IMG/VR virus record: IMGVR_UViG_3300005915_000066
Location: 1 to 32,034 of that record
Source: a virus
DNA length: 32,034 bases
Reading direction: 5' to 3' (one strand)
Of the stretch, positions 6,504 through 13,521 are shown piece by piece. The notes beneath the pieces are model-generated. The model was not told the origin of the DNA, did no database searches, and worked only from the letters and a program-made list of their open reading frames with translations. How positions within the stretch are numbered: the stretch's first letter is position 1; each line of letters opens with the position of its first letter. The position numbers and the translations under genes were made by a program.

Positions 6504-7664
6504 TTATAATAATTTCATCTGCTTAACACTATCTATCCGTGCTTTAGCGATCTCAACATATTCTTCTTCTCGTTCAATGCCTATGAAATCTCTACCAGTA
6601 TTCGCACAAGCTATGCCTGTTGTACCAGAACCCATAAAAGGGTCAAGGACTACACCGCCTGTAGGTGTCTTGGTTAGTGTGCATAGGTATTCCATTAGTT
6701 TTAGAGGTTTAACTGTTGGGTGAGAGTTCTTGCTAAATGTATTTTTATGTTCTCCAGCTAAACCTTGCCTTACTCTCTCTTTCTCCTCCAACCCCTCACA
6801 CCCCATACTCCTCTCAGCCCTTGAAGATTTAGCACAATAGAAAAATCTTGATGCACCGCCTTTGTCACCTAACCCACCTAAGTTATCAGACTTATATCCT
6901 TCTTTATATTTACCATACACATCATTGGGTGCTGTTTTCATGCTTAATTTACCACTTCCACCCGTAGACTTACTAATACCACTCTGTAAATCCAGTAGCC
7001 TACCAGCTTCCTCATCAAGTATAATGTTAGCAGGAAATCTGCCTTGATCTGGCATTTCTCCATTTAAGGGAATCCTACCACCATCTATATTCAACCCACT
7101 AACCCCATGCTTCATAGCGTTATCCGCATAGCTACCCTCGTTAGGTTTCATTGCTACTAATATTGGCTCATAGGCTGGTTTTAAGCCGTGAGACTTCCAA
7201 CCGTTCCATAGTTGGGCTTCTGGTGTTGAGGGTTCAGTAATTGGTGTCTTTTTATGGTCTGGATTAAGCTGTCCTATTTTATCACTATGTAATCCACCAC
7301 CGTGCCTTGTCTTAAATTCTCCAGTTTCCTTTCTCTCATGCCCCTTATCCAACTGCTTACTAATATCCGTAGCTTTTGGAAACCCTGACCCATACAACCA
7401 CATAATCGTATCTTTCAAAACAAATCCAGCATCTTCTACATTAACTGCCATTCTATGCTGTGTTCTACTACCTGCGAATATCAATGCTGTACCACCAGGC
7501 TTTAACACTCTCAGGCACTCTTTCCATACATCTTGATTAGGTACATCATAATCCCATGCCTTACCCATAAAACTTAATCCATAAGGTGGATCGGTAATAA
7601 TAGTATCAACACAATTATCAGGAAACCCTCTCATTACCTCTATGCAGTTACCGTGGTATATCAC
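6504..7664 (-). CDS. Beta-class DNA methyltransferase (N6-adenine or N4-cytosine)
   Basis: A protein of 386 residues. The catalytic DPPY is at 25-28, after VDTIIT. The S-adenosylmethionine motif LDPFMGSGTTG lies near residues 340-350, preceded by HPTVKPLKLMEYL. This order (catalytic motif first, cofactor motif last) defines the beta class in the N6/N4 methylase family. The region between them, about 200 residues, is the target recognition part. No restriction enzyme is nearby, so it is an orphan phage methylase, likely protecting phage DNA from host restriction or marking it. DPPY favours adenine N6 but does not settle it. Start at 7664, in an ATGA overlap with the gene before. Confidence 0.9.
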   Translation of the reverse strand: MIYHGNCIEVMRGFPDNCVDTIITDPPYGLSFMGKAWDYDVPNQDVWKECLRVLKPGGTALIFAGSRTQHRMAVNVEDAGFVLKDTIMWLYGSGFPKATDISKQLDKGHERKETGEFKTRHGGGLHSDKIGQLNPDHKKTPITEPSTPEAQLWNGWKSHGLKPAYEPILVAMKPNEGSYADNAMKHGVSGLNIDGGRIPLNGEMPDQGRFPANIILDEEAGRLLDLQSGISKSTGGSGKLSMKTAPNDVYGKYKEGYKSDNLGGLGDKGGASRFFYCAKSSRAERSMGCEGLEEKERVRQGLAGEHKNTFSKNSHPTVKPLKLMEYLCTLTKTPTGGVVLDPFMGSGTTGIACANTGRDFIGIEREEEYVEIAKARIDSVKQMKLL

Positions 7665-7909
7665 TTCTCACCTCTCATTGCTTTGTGTATATTTCTGGCT
7701 AACTCATTAGTAAGTGATTCTGTATTTACATTATGAAAAACATTCGCTCCATACTCCCATTTTGTTTTTTCAATTATCTTTACTAAATCATCTACATCTA
7801 ACACCACAGGTTCATAGTGCTGTGTGCATACTTCATCTTTATCGTTGAAATCTCCTATACCAACGACTTTACATTCAGTTCCACAAGTGGGGCAGTTATG
7901 TGTTTTCAT
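7661..7909 (-). CDS. Small zinc-binding protein (82 aa)
   Basis: The start at 7909 is chosen because GGAGAATAA precedes it, while the earlier ATG at 7921 lies inside the upstream gene. The product has HNCPTCGTEC near the N-terminus with a later CTQH that could complete a zinc site. An acidic and helical C-terminal half follows (DLVKIIEKTKWEYG, ELARNIHKAMRGEK). It overlaps the methyltransferase start by four bases. Function unknown. Confidence 0.6.
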   Translation of the reverse strand: MKTHNCPTCGTECKVVGIGDFNDKDEVCTQHYEPVVLDVDDLVKIIEKTKWEYGANVFHNVNTESLTNELARNIHKAMRGEK

Positions 7910-7910
7910 T

Positions 7911-8126
7911 TTATTCTCCATGTATATTAGTTACAAATCTCCAGTCCCACCTTTTCTCTCCACTAAAACATTTATCGCACCACCTTAAATTAGAGTCTCG
8001 TGTAGGGTCTCTAGAAACATCATACCCTCTTGGTTGAACTATCTGCTTACATTTCGGACATCTGGCTAGATTTATTTCTTCAACCATTTTAAAAACTCTG
8101 TTTTTTTCAAAGTCTGAAAATTTCAT
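7911..8126 (-). CDS. Zinc-ribbon protein (71 aa)
   Basis: The ATG at 8126 follows GGAGGGG. The 71 residues hold RCPKCKQIV and later RWCDKCFSG, two CxxC knuckles about 24 residues apart, typical of a zinc ribbon. The N-terminus is charged and the C-terminus carries aromatic residues (RWDWRFV). It is probably a small nucleic-acid or protein-binding module. Its last bases carry the SD of the next gene. Confidence 0.65.
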   Translation of the reverse strand: MKFSDFEKNRVFKMVEEINLARCPKCKQIVQPRGYDVSRDPTRDSNLRWCDKCFSGEKRWDWRFVTNIHGE

Positions 8127-8136
8127 ATCCCCTCCT

Positions 8137-8159
8137 TATCTAAACCAATAATTCTTTAT
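8137..8159. repeat. 23-bp direct repeat, copy 1 (YopX gene 3' end)
   Basis: The 23 bases tatctaaaccaataattctttat, written here by ends as TATCTAAACC...TTCTTTAT, recur exactly at 8567-8589. This copy covers the last codons (KELLV) and stop of the YopX gene. Confidence 0.8.
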
Positions 8160-8553
8160 TTTCATAGATGTCTCCAATTACTTCGCAACACATTCCATCT
8201 TCATTCAACTCCCAACCTTGCCAACAAGCACTATCCTCATCCCACGTAACTTCTTCTTTTCTATAATCATGGGCGTGTGCATCAGATACCCAATCACCAT
8301 TCTGGCATATATCTCCCTCATATATCTTCTTACCATTCTTATCCTTACGACCTATAAATTGTCCTACGGTTTTAGGAATTACTGGCAACCATTCTTCTAA
8401 TGAAATATATTCTTCATTTACCTCCGCCACATCCCCAACAATATATGGTTGCTTGCCGTCATGGACTAAATTTCCAAAAACAAAGTCCCCTTTTTTAATA
8501 TTTAATTCCTCAAAATCATCCATAACTCTACCTCTAAACGTAATCTCTCTCAT
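8140..8553 (-). CDS. YopX-family protein
   Basis: A protein of 137 residues that begins MREITFRGRVMDD. It contains VGQFIGRKDKNGKKIYEGDI and ends VIGDIYENKELL. These are the signature pieces of the YopX family (PF09643), small mostly-beta proteins common in phages of many hosts. Their molecular function is not established. SD GAAAGGATAGG precedes the ATG at 8553. A second YopX gene lies at 10209-10598 with clear but distant similarity. A short scar of another copy sits just upstream (see 8570-8596). Confidence 0.88.
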   Translation of the reverse strand: MREITFRGRVMDDFEELNIKKGDFVFGNLVHDGKQPYIVGDVAEVNEEYISLEEWLPVIPKTVGQFIGRKDKNGKKIYEGDICQNGDWVSDAHAHDYRKEEVTWDEDSACWQGWELNEDGMCCEVIGDIYENKELLV

Positions 8554-8566
8554 TTCCTATCCTTTC

Positions 8567-8589
8567 TATCTAAACCAATAATTCTTTAT
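8567..8589. repeat. 23-bp direct repeat, copy 2
   Basis: An exact second copy of the 23 bases at 8137-8159, upstream of the YopX gene. It lies inside the tiny remnant frame at 8570-8596. Confidence 0.8.
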
Positions 8590-8596
8590 GTTTCAT
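8570..8596 (-). pseudogene. YopX C-terminal remnant (8 codons)
   Basis: After the stop of the next gene (overlapping ATGA) there is a frame coding only MKHKELLV. The intact YopX protein ends ENKELLV. The two share the exact 23-bp repeat, including the stop. The simplest reading is that a second YopX gene once stood here and lost everything between its start codon and its last codons. It could instead be a chance product of local recombination. Confidence 0.5.
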
Positions 8597-8925
8597 TCCT
8601 TCTCCTTTACCAGTTTCTTACACTCTAAACATCTTTCTCCATCAGCAATGTAGGTGTCATAGTTTTGGGTGCAGTTGCAATGTTCACTCTCCTGTAGGTT
8701 TGCTTTATGTTCCAAAACCTCTAAAAGCTCTTTATGAAACCAATACTTAATGCTTCCAGATATATTTAATTTAATTGCATGATGTTCCAAGCTCATGTCA
8801 CATAAACTTCTTAAATATTTAGTATTGTATTTTTTACATAATGCAACAGAGGATAGCCATTCTTGTTTTAATACTTTTCGGTTCTTTACTCTGTCTTTAT
8901 AGTCAACATAAACAGTTTGTATCAT
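8593..8925 (-). CDS. Protein of unknown function with internal KANLQE module and C-terminal cysteine pairs
   Basis: A protein of 110 residues, starting at 8925 after GGGAGGGGTAG. The first 65 residues are basic and helical. HKANLQESE then appears, the same peptide that ends the gene at 9058-9267. The last part, HCNCTQNYD...GERCLECKKL, has CxC and CxxC pairs that may bind zinc. It looks like two pieces joined at the repeat. Function unknown. Confidence 0.6.
   Translation of the reverse strand: MIQTVYVDYKDRVKNRKVLKQEWLSSVALCKKYNTKYLRSLCDMSLEHHAIKLNISGSIKYWFHKELLEVLEHKANLQESEHCNCTQNYDTYIADGERCLECKKLVKEKE
8686..8707 (-). repeat. KANLQE module, copy 1 (inside a gene)
   Basis: On the minus strand the bases read AAAGCAAACCTACAGGAGAG, coding KANLQES in frame within the gene at 8593-8925. 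It matches the copies at 8929-8950 and 9062-9085 over about 17-20 bases. Confidence 0.7.
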
Positions 8926-8928
8926 CTA

Positions 8929-8950
8929 CCCCTCCCGTAGGTTTGCTTTA
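8929..8950 (-). repeat. KANLQE module, copy 2 (non-coding, gives an SD)
   Basis: The minus-strand bases AAAGCAAACCTACGGGAGGG lie between the 36-residue membrane peptide and the next gene. Its GGGAGGGG is the ribosome-binding site for the start at 8925. It begins right at the stop of the peptide gene and is not translated in that frame. Confidence 0.7.
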
Positions 8951-9058
8951 ATTAAATGCCGCAGTTATACATATCAAGCCACAAATTGCAACTCCTATTC
9001 CTATGGCACAAATACTAAAACCAATTATTAAGTGTAGCATAAAGAATAACCCCATCAT
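8948..9058 (-). CDS. Tiny hydrophobic membrane peptide (36 aa)
   Basis: The ATG at 9058 shares a base with the previous stop (TGATG) and follows CAGGAGGG. The peptide MMGLFFMLHLIIGFSICAIG continues to a short polar end and is hydrophobic throughout, enough for one membrane span. Tight coupling and a strong SD support translation. It could be a small regulator of a membrane protein, a lysis-related or exclusion peptide; I cannot tell which. Confidence 0.55.
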   Translation of the reverse strand: MMGLFFMLHLIIGFSICAIGIGVAICGLICITAAFN

Positions 9059-9267
9059 CACTCACCCTCCTGTAGGTTTGCTTTGTATTGTTTGATTGCT
9101 ATATTATTTCCTTCTACCATATATGAAGAAACAGTAAATCTTGGAAATGACTTAGCATCTATTTCTTTAGGTGCTTTACTCTCAGCCCACTCAATTATCC
9201 GAAGCCTCAAAGTCTCTTTCTTAGCTAATTCATATTTGATTAGTATTTCTTCTAACGTCTTACTCAT
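9058..9267 (-). CDS. Small helical protein ending in KANLQEGE (69 aa)
   Basis: I choose the ATG at 9267, because it overlaps the stop of the upstream membrane peptide as ATGA; an in-frame GTG lies nine bases before. The product MSKTLEEILIKYELAKKETL continues with RLRIIEWAESKAP and a mixed C-terminal part. It ends in KANLQEGE, whose codons are also the GGAGGG site for the next gene. Function unknown. Confidence 0.6.
   Translation of the reverse strand: MSKTLEEILIKYELAKKETLRLRIIEWAESKAPKEIDAKSFPRFTVSSYMVEGNNIAIKQYKANLQEGE
9062..9085 (-). repeat. KANLQE module, copy 3 (gene end and SD)
   Basis: The minus-strand bases AAAGCAAACCTACAGGAGGG code the last residues of the gene at 9058-9267 and at the same time provide the SD for the peptide gene starting at 9058. 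Confidence 0.75.
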
Positions 9268-9374
9268 AGATACCACACAATCTCACTATAAACCTCATAG
9301 CCTATAACACATACTACCACCCCACATATAAACCCTATTACCCACCATAGTATTCCTCTAAGATTAATCCTCAT
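9264..9374 (-). CDS. Tiny hydrophobic membrane peptide (36 aa)
   Basis: The ATG at 9374 overlaps the radical SAM stop as ATGA, and the TGA overlaps the next start. The peptide begins MRINLRGILWW and continues VIGFICGVVVCVIGY. That is one membrane span with a positively charged N-terminus, so the N-terminus should face the cytoplasm. No clear SD is needed if it is translated by coupling. Function unknown. Confidence 0.55.
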   Translation of the reverse strand: MRINLRGILWWVIGFICGVVVCVIGYEVYSEIVWYL

Positions 9375-10216
9375 TGTTCTTCTTTTCTGATAGCTACACT
9401 ACAATGCCCACCCTGTTGAAACCTATCAAACTTGGGACCCTTAAGATCACAGTAGCTACAAGGCTCAGTAGTGTTACAAGTCCTGTAATCACTTGGCACA
9501 ACAATCTTCTCATCCTGTATGTTCGCATAGCTATTGGTCCCACTATATAGATGCTGATGACAGCGATACATCGCCCCATCAGGACCAACCAACAGTTCAC
9601 TTGGCTTACACTCAACAGCCTTCCTCTTATGCTCTAACATCTCAGGATACATATACCGACCATATAGTTTTTCTTTATAGTACCCAAGAAAATCCTTAAG
9701 CCTAAAATCAATCTGATAATTCTCAGCTACAGTCTTAGCAAACACAATATCATTCGCATCAGCCGGGTGATTAACCGCCCACACACCTACACTATACCCT
9801 TTATCCTGTAATATTGAGACCTTCTTAACAAGTCTGTACAGGTCGGTATACCCCGGATGATAACTAAACCGTATTGAGGCATAGGGGCGGTCATTCACAA
9901 ATACACCTGGCTTAACTCTACTCATGAATCCTTGTGTTCTGTAGGCACCATTAGTCAAGAGATCAATCGGCTGGCTAACCCCATTAACAATCTCATAGAA
10001 CTCTGGATGTAGTGTCGGCTCCCCACCTGTAATAGTAATAGACTTATCACCCAGCTGTAAGCGATTCAGATTATCAATCCATACCTTTGCGGTGAGCATC
10101 GTGGAAGCTTTTAACTTGCCAGCCTTGTTGATACAATAATCACAGCCTAGGTTACAGTTATAGGTGAGGAATACTGACACATAATTATAGTGTTCTGGTA
10201 TTACTATCTTATTCAT
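9371..10216 (-). CDS. Radical SAM protein with SPASM-like C-terminal cysteines
   Basis: A protein of 281 residues. C21, C25 and C28 (CNLGCDYC) form the CxxxCxxC that holds the radical 4Fe-4S cluster. GGEP at 64-67 is the SAM-binding motif. Six C-terminal cysteines (203, 219, 247, 253, 256, 272) suggest auxiliary iron-sulfur clusters of the SPASM or twitch type. Start at 10216 after GGAGGGTAAAG. Such enzymes modify peptides or small molecules by radical chemistry under low oxygen. It sits downstream of aminotransferase, formyltransferase and a second radical SAM gene. No precursor-peptide gene with an obvious core is visible, so a sugar or nucleotide substrate is as likely as a peptide. Confidence 0.88.
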   Translation of the reverse strand: MNKIVIPEHYNYVSVFLTYNCNLGCDYCINKAGKLKASTMLTAKVWIDNLNRLQLGDKSITITGGEPTLHPEFYEIVNGVSQPIDLLTNGAYRTQGFMSRVKPGVFVNDRPYASIRFSYHPGYTDLYRLVKKVSILQDKGYSVGVWAVNHPADANDIVFAKTVAENYQIDFRLKDFLGYYKEKLYGRYMYPEMLEHKRKAVECKPSELLVGPDGAMYRCHQHLYSGTNSYANIQDEKIVVPSDYRTCNTTEPCSYCDLKGPKFDRFQQGGHCSVAIRKEEQ

Positions 10217-10598
10217 CTTTACCCTCCAATAGCTCTGGGTTCTCGTAGATGTTTCCTCTTATTTTACCTATATCATTCTCAAAAGATGCCTCATATAACT
10301 CTATGAATGGAAACTCAATTATATGATTTCCAAGCCCAGCAATATAAACCACATCACCTTCGTATATTTCTTTACCTTTGCTGTCCTTTACCATTGTGTA
10401 TTCCATAGGAATTAAATCTTTAGTATATAATCCATAGCCATACTCTTCTCCAATGATTAATTCATTTCCATAGTCATTATGCCCGTGAAGTACTTGTCTA
10501 CGATAAATCTTTCCTATACTACCATTAGATAACACAGTAAAATCATTAGTCATTTTACTATTCTTTGTGTCCCAAGCCCTGAACTTTATCTCCCTCAT
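10209..10598 (-). CDS. Second YopX-family protein
   Basis: A protein of 129 residues opening MREIKFRAWDTKNSKM. It contains MVKDSKGKEIYEGDVVYIAG and ends IRGNIYENPELLEG, all typical of YopX proteins (PF09643). It differs clearly from the copy at 8140-8553, so the two are old paralogues or separate acquisitions. SD GGAGATAATGGG. It interrupts the metabolic block between the aminotransferase and radical SAM genes, with short overlaps on both sides. Confidence 0.88.
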   Translation of the reverse strand: MREIKFRAWDTKNSKMTNDFTVLSNGSIGKIYRRQVLHGHNDYGNELIIGEEYGYGLYTKDLIPMEYTMVKDSKGKEIYEGDVVYIAGLGNHIIEFPFIELYEASFENDIGKIRGNIYENPELLEGKDE

Positions 10599-11278
10599 CC
10601 CATTATCTCCTTCAAGTTATCCATAAACACATTAAGTATCCCAGCCTGTATCTCATCAAGCCGACTATTAATCCCAATACTATAGTCCTTGCCAACCCTC
10701 CCATGATTCCTGTACTTAACCAGCAGATCATACACATACTTATTATTGGTTATCACAGCACCACCATCTCCATAACAATGTAGTTTCTTGAGAGGATGGA
10801 ATGAGAACACCCCACACATCCCAAAGTTACCCACATGTTTGTCTTCTACAGTACATCCTAATGCCTGACAACAATCCTCTATAATAATCTTATAGTCCTC
10901 GCTATCTCTATACTGTTTACAATTAACCAGACTATCATCCTTGTGTACAACTGTAACAATATCTGCTTCTTTCCAATCATCTGTAATCTCAGCACCGTTT
11001 AGTAAAGCTGAATTAGTGGTTGCCGGGTGGAGTTCATTTTTTATGAAAACCTTTTTACCTCTAGCATTGGCTATGAGATATGCTAGATACAACCCGTCAA
11101 AGCCAGAGCCTACACCAACACAATAAGTCGCCCCTGTATACTCAGCAAACCTCTTCTCAAATCTTTCTAGCTCAGGACCAAGGATGTATCTGCCAGATCT
11201 CAGCACCCTCTTGATAGCATCATCTATGTCTGTATGGTATCTCTGATACTCATTCTTTAGTGTTTGTTCATTCTTCAT
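10595..11278 (-). CDS. Short DegT/DnrJ/EryC1-type sugar aminotransferase
   Basis: A PLP enzyme of the DegT family, which aminates keto-sugars on nucleotide carriers. GSGFDGL (58-63) is the phosphate-binding turn. EDCCQALG (134-141) holds the ring-contacting Asp and Gln. FSFHPLKKLHCYGDGGA puts the Schiff-base lysine at K164. YRNHGR and INSRLDEIQAGIL follow. The family is usually about 360-400 residues; this one has 227. It has a compressed middle and stops right after the EIQAGIL helix, so the small C-terminal domain is lacking. There is no obvious frameshift, as the next gene starts at an overlapping ATG. It may be a reduced but working enzyme or a decaying one. The upstream formyltransferase supports an amino-sugar role. 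Confidence 0.82.
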   Translation of the reverse strand: MKNEQTLKNEYQRYHTDIDDAIKRVLRSGRYILGPELERFEKRFAEYTGATYCVGVGSGFDGLYLAYLIANARGKKVFIKNELHPATTNSALLNGAEITDDWKEADIVTVVHKDDSLVNCKQYRDSEDYKIIIEDCCQALGCTVEDKHVGNFGMCGVFSFHPLKKLHCYGDGGAVITNNKYVYDLLVKYRNHGRVGKDYSIGINSRLDEIQAGILNVFMDNLKEIMG

Positions 11279-11843
11279 ATACTGCTCCTTTATAATAAAC
11301 CTTACTACCGTCTAGATGTTCCATATAAGCATTGGGCATTGGATCAGATAAGGCATTAATGTAAGCTACAAGTCTTTTCTGGTCTATGAGTACTGGTATC
11401 TCACTATCCTCTGGCTCTCTCCTAGAATAATAACTAGCCTGAGACTCATCTTGAAGTGTATGATTAAACTCTCCATTTCTCATACATTGCAATACAACCC
11501 TTAACATATCTTCTCCCATAACATCTAAATCCTTCTTAACAGATGCATAAGTTCTATTCACATTCAAACTCATTCTTTCTTGCAGGATGATATCCCCTGT
11601 ATCAATCCCTTCATCCATATAGTGTATCGTCACCCCTATCTCCTCTTCCATGTTAATCATAGCCCAGACAATAGGATGTCTACCACGATACTTTGGGAGA
11701 AGACTCGTATGGATATTAATACACCCATGAGTAGGATGAGCTAACTGCTCCTTGCTTAAAGTATAAGGATAAGCCTTACAGACAACCAGATCACAAGGCT
11801 CTGTTGGGAACTTATCATTTTTACCTAATCGTATAACTTTCAT
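11268..11843 (-). CDS. Formyltransferase (sugar N-formyltransferase or Fmt-like)
   Basis: A protein of 191 residues with the catalytic set of 10-formyltetrahydrofolate-dependent transferases. N43 and H45 lie in INIHTSLLPKYRGRHP, and D81 in MDEGIDTGDIIL. The N-terminal Rossmann part is shorter than in Fmt (about 310 residues), with only some 40 residues before the catalytic strand. The C-terminal tRNA-binding domain is also missing, which argues against a methionyl-tRNA role. It is joined to a DegT aminotransferase by a short overlap. Both point to an N-formylated amino sugar such as those in some O-antigens. Substrate identity is inference. Confidence 0.83.
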   Translation of the reverse strand: MKVIRLGKNDKFPTEPCDLVVCKAYPYTLSKEQLAHPTHGCINIHTSLLPKYRGRHPIVWAMINMEEEIGVTIHYMDEGIDTGDIILQERMSLNVNRTYASVKKDLDVMGEDMLRVVLQCMRNGEFNHTLQDESQASYYSRREPEDSEIPVLIDQKRLVAYINALSDPMPNAYMEHLDGSKVYYKGAVYEE

Positions 11844-12376
11844 TTATCTAATCTCCCTGTTAAATGTCTTCTACCATGCTTTGCTTTATGACACTTCACA
11901 CATAGAGTAACCACATTATCCAGTTCATATCTTAATTTAGGATAAGTTGCCCAACCCTTGATATGATGTATGCTAACGTACTTATGAATACCACATTCAA
12001 CGCAAGTCCAGTTATCACGAGAGAAACAGGCATTCTTTAAATCCTTTAATCTTGTGCCTTGAGTATTCTTTCCTTGAGATTGAAATTCTGTACCAACAGA
12101 CCTACGCTGACCAATACTAGACCTTTTCATCTTGACCCATGTTTCAAAGTCAAACTCATGCCCTTTCTTGAATGAACCTGCTGTTGGTGCTTGACCCTTA
12201 ACAAACTTCTTGCCATGCTGATTACCTTTTTCAAACCCAGAAGGCACTGTCCAAGGTTTCTCTTTAATCCTTACTATTGGGGCACACTTCTCACATCTAA
12301 ATGTCTTTTGCTTCTTACCTTGATAACCCAATTGCTTACCGCAATCCACACAATGAAAAAATGTTCTTTTAGGCAT
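11840..12376 (-). CDS. HNH endonuclease (probable homing type)
   Basis: A protein of 178 residues. The N-terminus has paired knuckles HCVDCGK and RCEKCAP. The C-terminal HNH domain reads CVECG...SIHHIKGWATYP...LDNVVTLCVKCHKAKHG, with its structural zinc cysteines and catalytic His present. Basic Gly/Lys segments in the middle (EKGNQHGKK, SFKKGHEF) resemble NUMOD-type DNA-binding modules. It lies between a radical SAM and the formyltransferase gene, so it probably entered the operon as a free-standing selfish gene. Start at 12376 after GGAGAAAAG. Confidence 0.85.
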   Translation of the reverse strand: MPKRTFFHCVDCGKQLGYQGKKQKTFRCEKCAPIVRIKEKPWTVPSGFEKGNQHGKKFVKGQAPTAGSFKKGHEFDFETWVKMKRSSIGQRRSVGTEFQSQGKNTQGTRLKDLKNACFSRDNWTCVECGIHKYVSIHHIKGWATYPKLRYELDNVVTLCVKCHKAKHGRRHLTGRLDK

Positions 12377-12411
12377 AATCTTTTCTCCTTATCATGCCTA
12401 CGACTATATCA

Positions 12412-13521
12412 CTAAATGTGATTACTGTGCAAGGGTTTATTTAAGTAATTGTGCAAAAAAAGATTTGAAATGTCATGACGGCAGCTTCCGAGATTACACA
12501 AATCCTTAGTACTCATCCCCTTAATCTTATCAATTATTCCCCAGTACTTATCACTATGGATAATCTCCCCGAGAGTCTGCTCATGCAAATCCCCATAGCA
12601 AAACTCTTCCTTATTAAACAAATACCCACAAGGATAACATTTCCCACTCCCACTAATCTGGAAGATAAACGGCAGATCAATACAATAAGGATACATCCTC
12701 TTATTCTTATTCTGTATCAAATCATACTTTGGGATAATCTTTGTCTTCTCAGTACTCATTTCTTCAGCCTTCTTAAGAACCGGCATACTCTTCTCAACAA
12801 ACTTATCCTGGTCATACCCTGATGCTGGTATCCCAGAGTTCTCAGGATTACTAAACTGCTTGATAACAAAATAGTCCAACCCCAAATCTATGGCTAACTG
12901 AGCTAATGGTATAACTTCGTCAAGACAATCAGGAATCAATACCATCTGATAGCCAACAGTCACATCACTCATCCTTTGCCGTTTAGCCCTCATAATATCC
13001 TTGGTATTCTCTACAACCTTCTTAAAGTAATCAAAACCATGGATCTTCTTGTATCCTTCTGGACTAGCCCCACCAATAGTTACCCGAATCCATACACAGT
13101 TGTCTACTAACGCATTAACCTTATCTTCTGAATCAACCGCTACACAATTAGTAGCAATCCCTATATCCAACCCATGTCGTTTACCTTCTTCTATAGCTTT
13201 CCACATCCCCTTGTTAAGTGTTGGCTCACCATCCCCGGTTAATGTTATAGCCTTCACACCCAATAGTGGAGCCTCGCTAAACAATCTAATCAGTATATCC
13301 TCTGGTATAACACTATGATTATCCATCTTTTGATACACTCCATAGCACCATTGACAGGAAAGGTTACAGACTTTAGTAGCACCTATATCTATGAGTAAGG
13401 GAGCTATTCTTTCACCTTTTTCCCAAGCTCGAACCCTATCCATATGCCACATTAACTTACACCCTGACATCATATAAGGATCATTATCTGTTGGATACAT
13501 CATTGGTTTAGTCTTACTCAT
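12412..13521 (-). CDS. Radical SAM/SPASM-type protein
   Basis: A protein of 369 residues. C52, C56 and C59 in VCNLSCQWCY bind the radical cluster. TLTGDGEPTL (93-102) is the SAM motif. Further along are YQMVLIPDCLDE and YFVIKQFSNP. The C-terminal cysteines CYPCGYLF, FCYGDL and CNLGSC fit SPASM auxiliary clusters. It starts at 13521 after AAAGGAGAAAG, overlapping the preceding small gene. It is distinct from the second radical SAM gene (9371-10216) apart from the core. Both likely need anaerobic conditions. With aminotransferase and formyltransferase downstream it could perform a difficult carbon step on a sugar or nucleotide. Confidence 0.88.
   Translation of the reverse strand: MSKTKPMMYPTDNDPYMMSGCKLMWHMDRVRAWEKGERIAPLLIDIGATKVCNLSCQWCYGVYQKMDNHSVIPEDILIRLFSEAPLLGVKAITLTGDGEPTLNKGMWKAIEEGKRHGLDIGIATNCVAVDSEDKVNALVDNCVWIRVTIGGASPEGYKKIHGFDYFKKVVENTKDIMRAKRQRMSDVTVGYQMVLIPDCLDEVIPLAQLAIDLGLDYFVIKQFSNPENSGIPASGYDQDKFVEKSMPVLKKAEEMSTEKTKIIPKYDLIQNKNKRMYPYCIDLPFIFQISGSGKCYPCGYLFNKEEFCYGDLHEQTLGEIIHSDKYWGIIDKIKGMSTKDLCNLGSCRHDISNLFLHNYLNKPLHSNHI

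Noticed and set aside
9371-10216. Reading the radical SAM/SPASM genes as a ribosomally made peptide (RiPP) cluster
   Set aside because: No neighbouring precursor has a clear leader and core, and the tiny peptides nearby are membrane spans. The sugar context fits better, though it is not proven.
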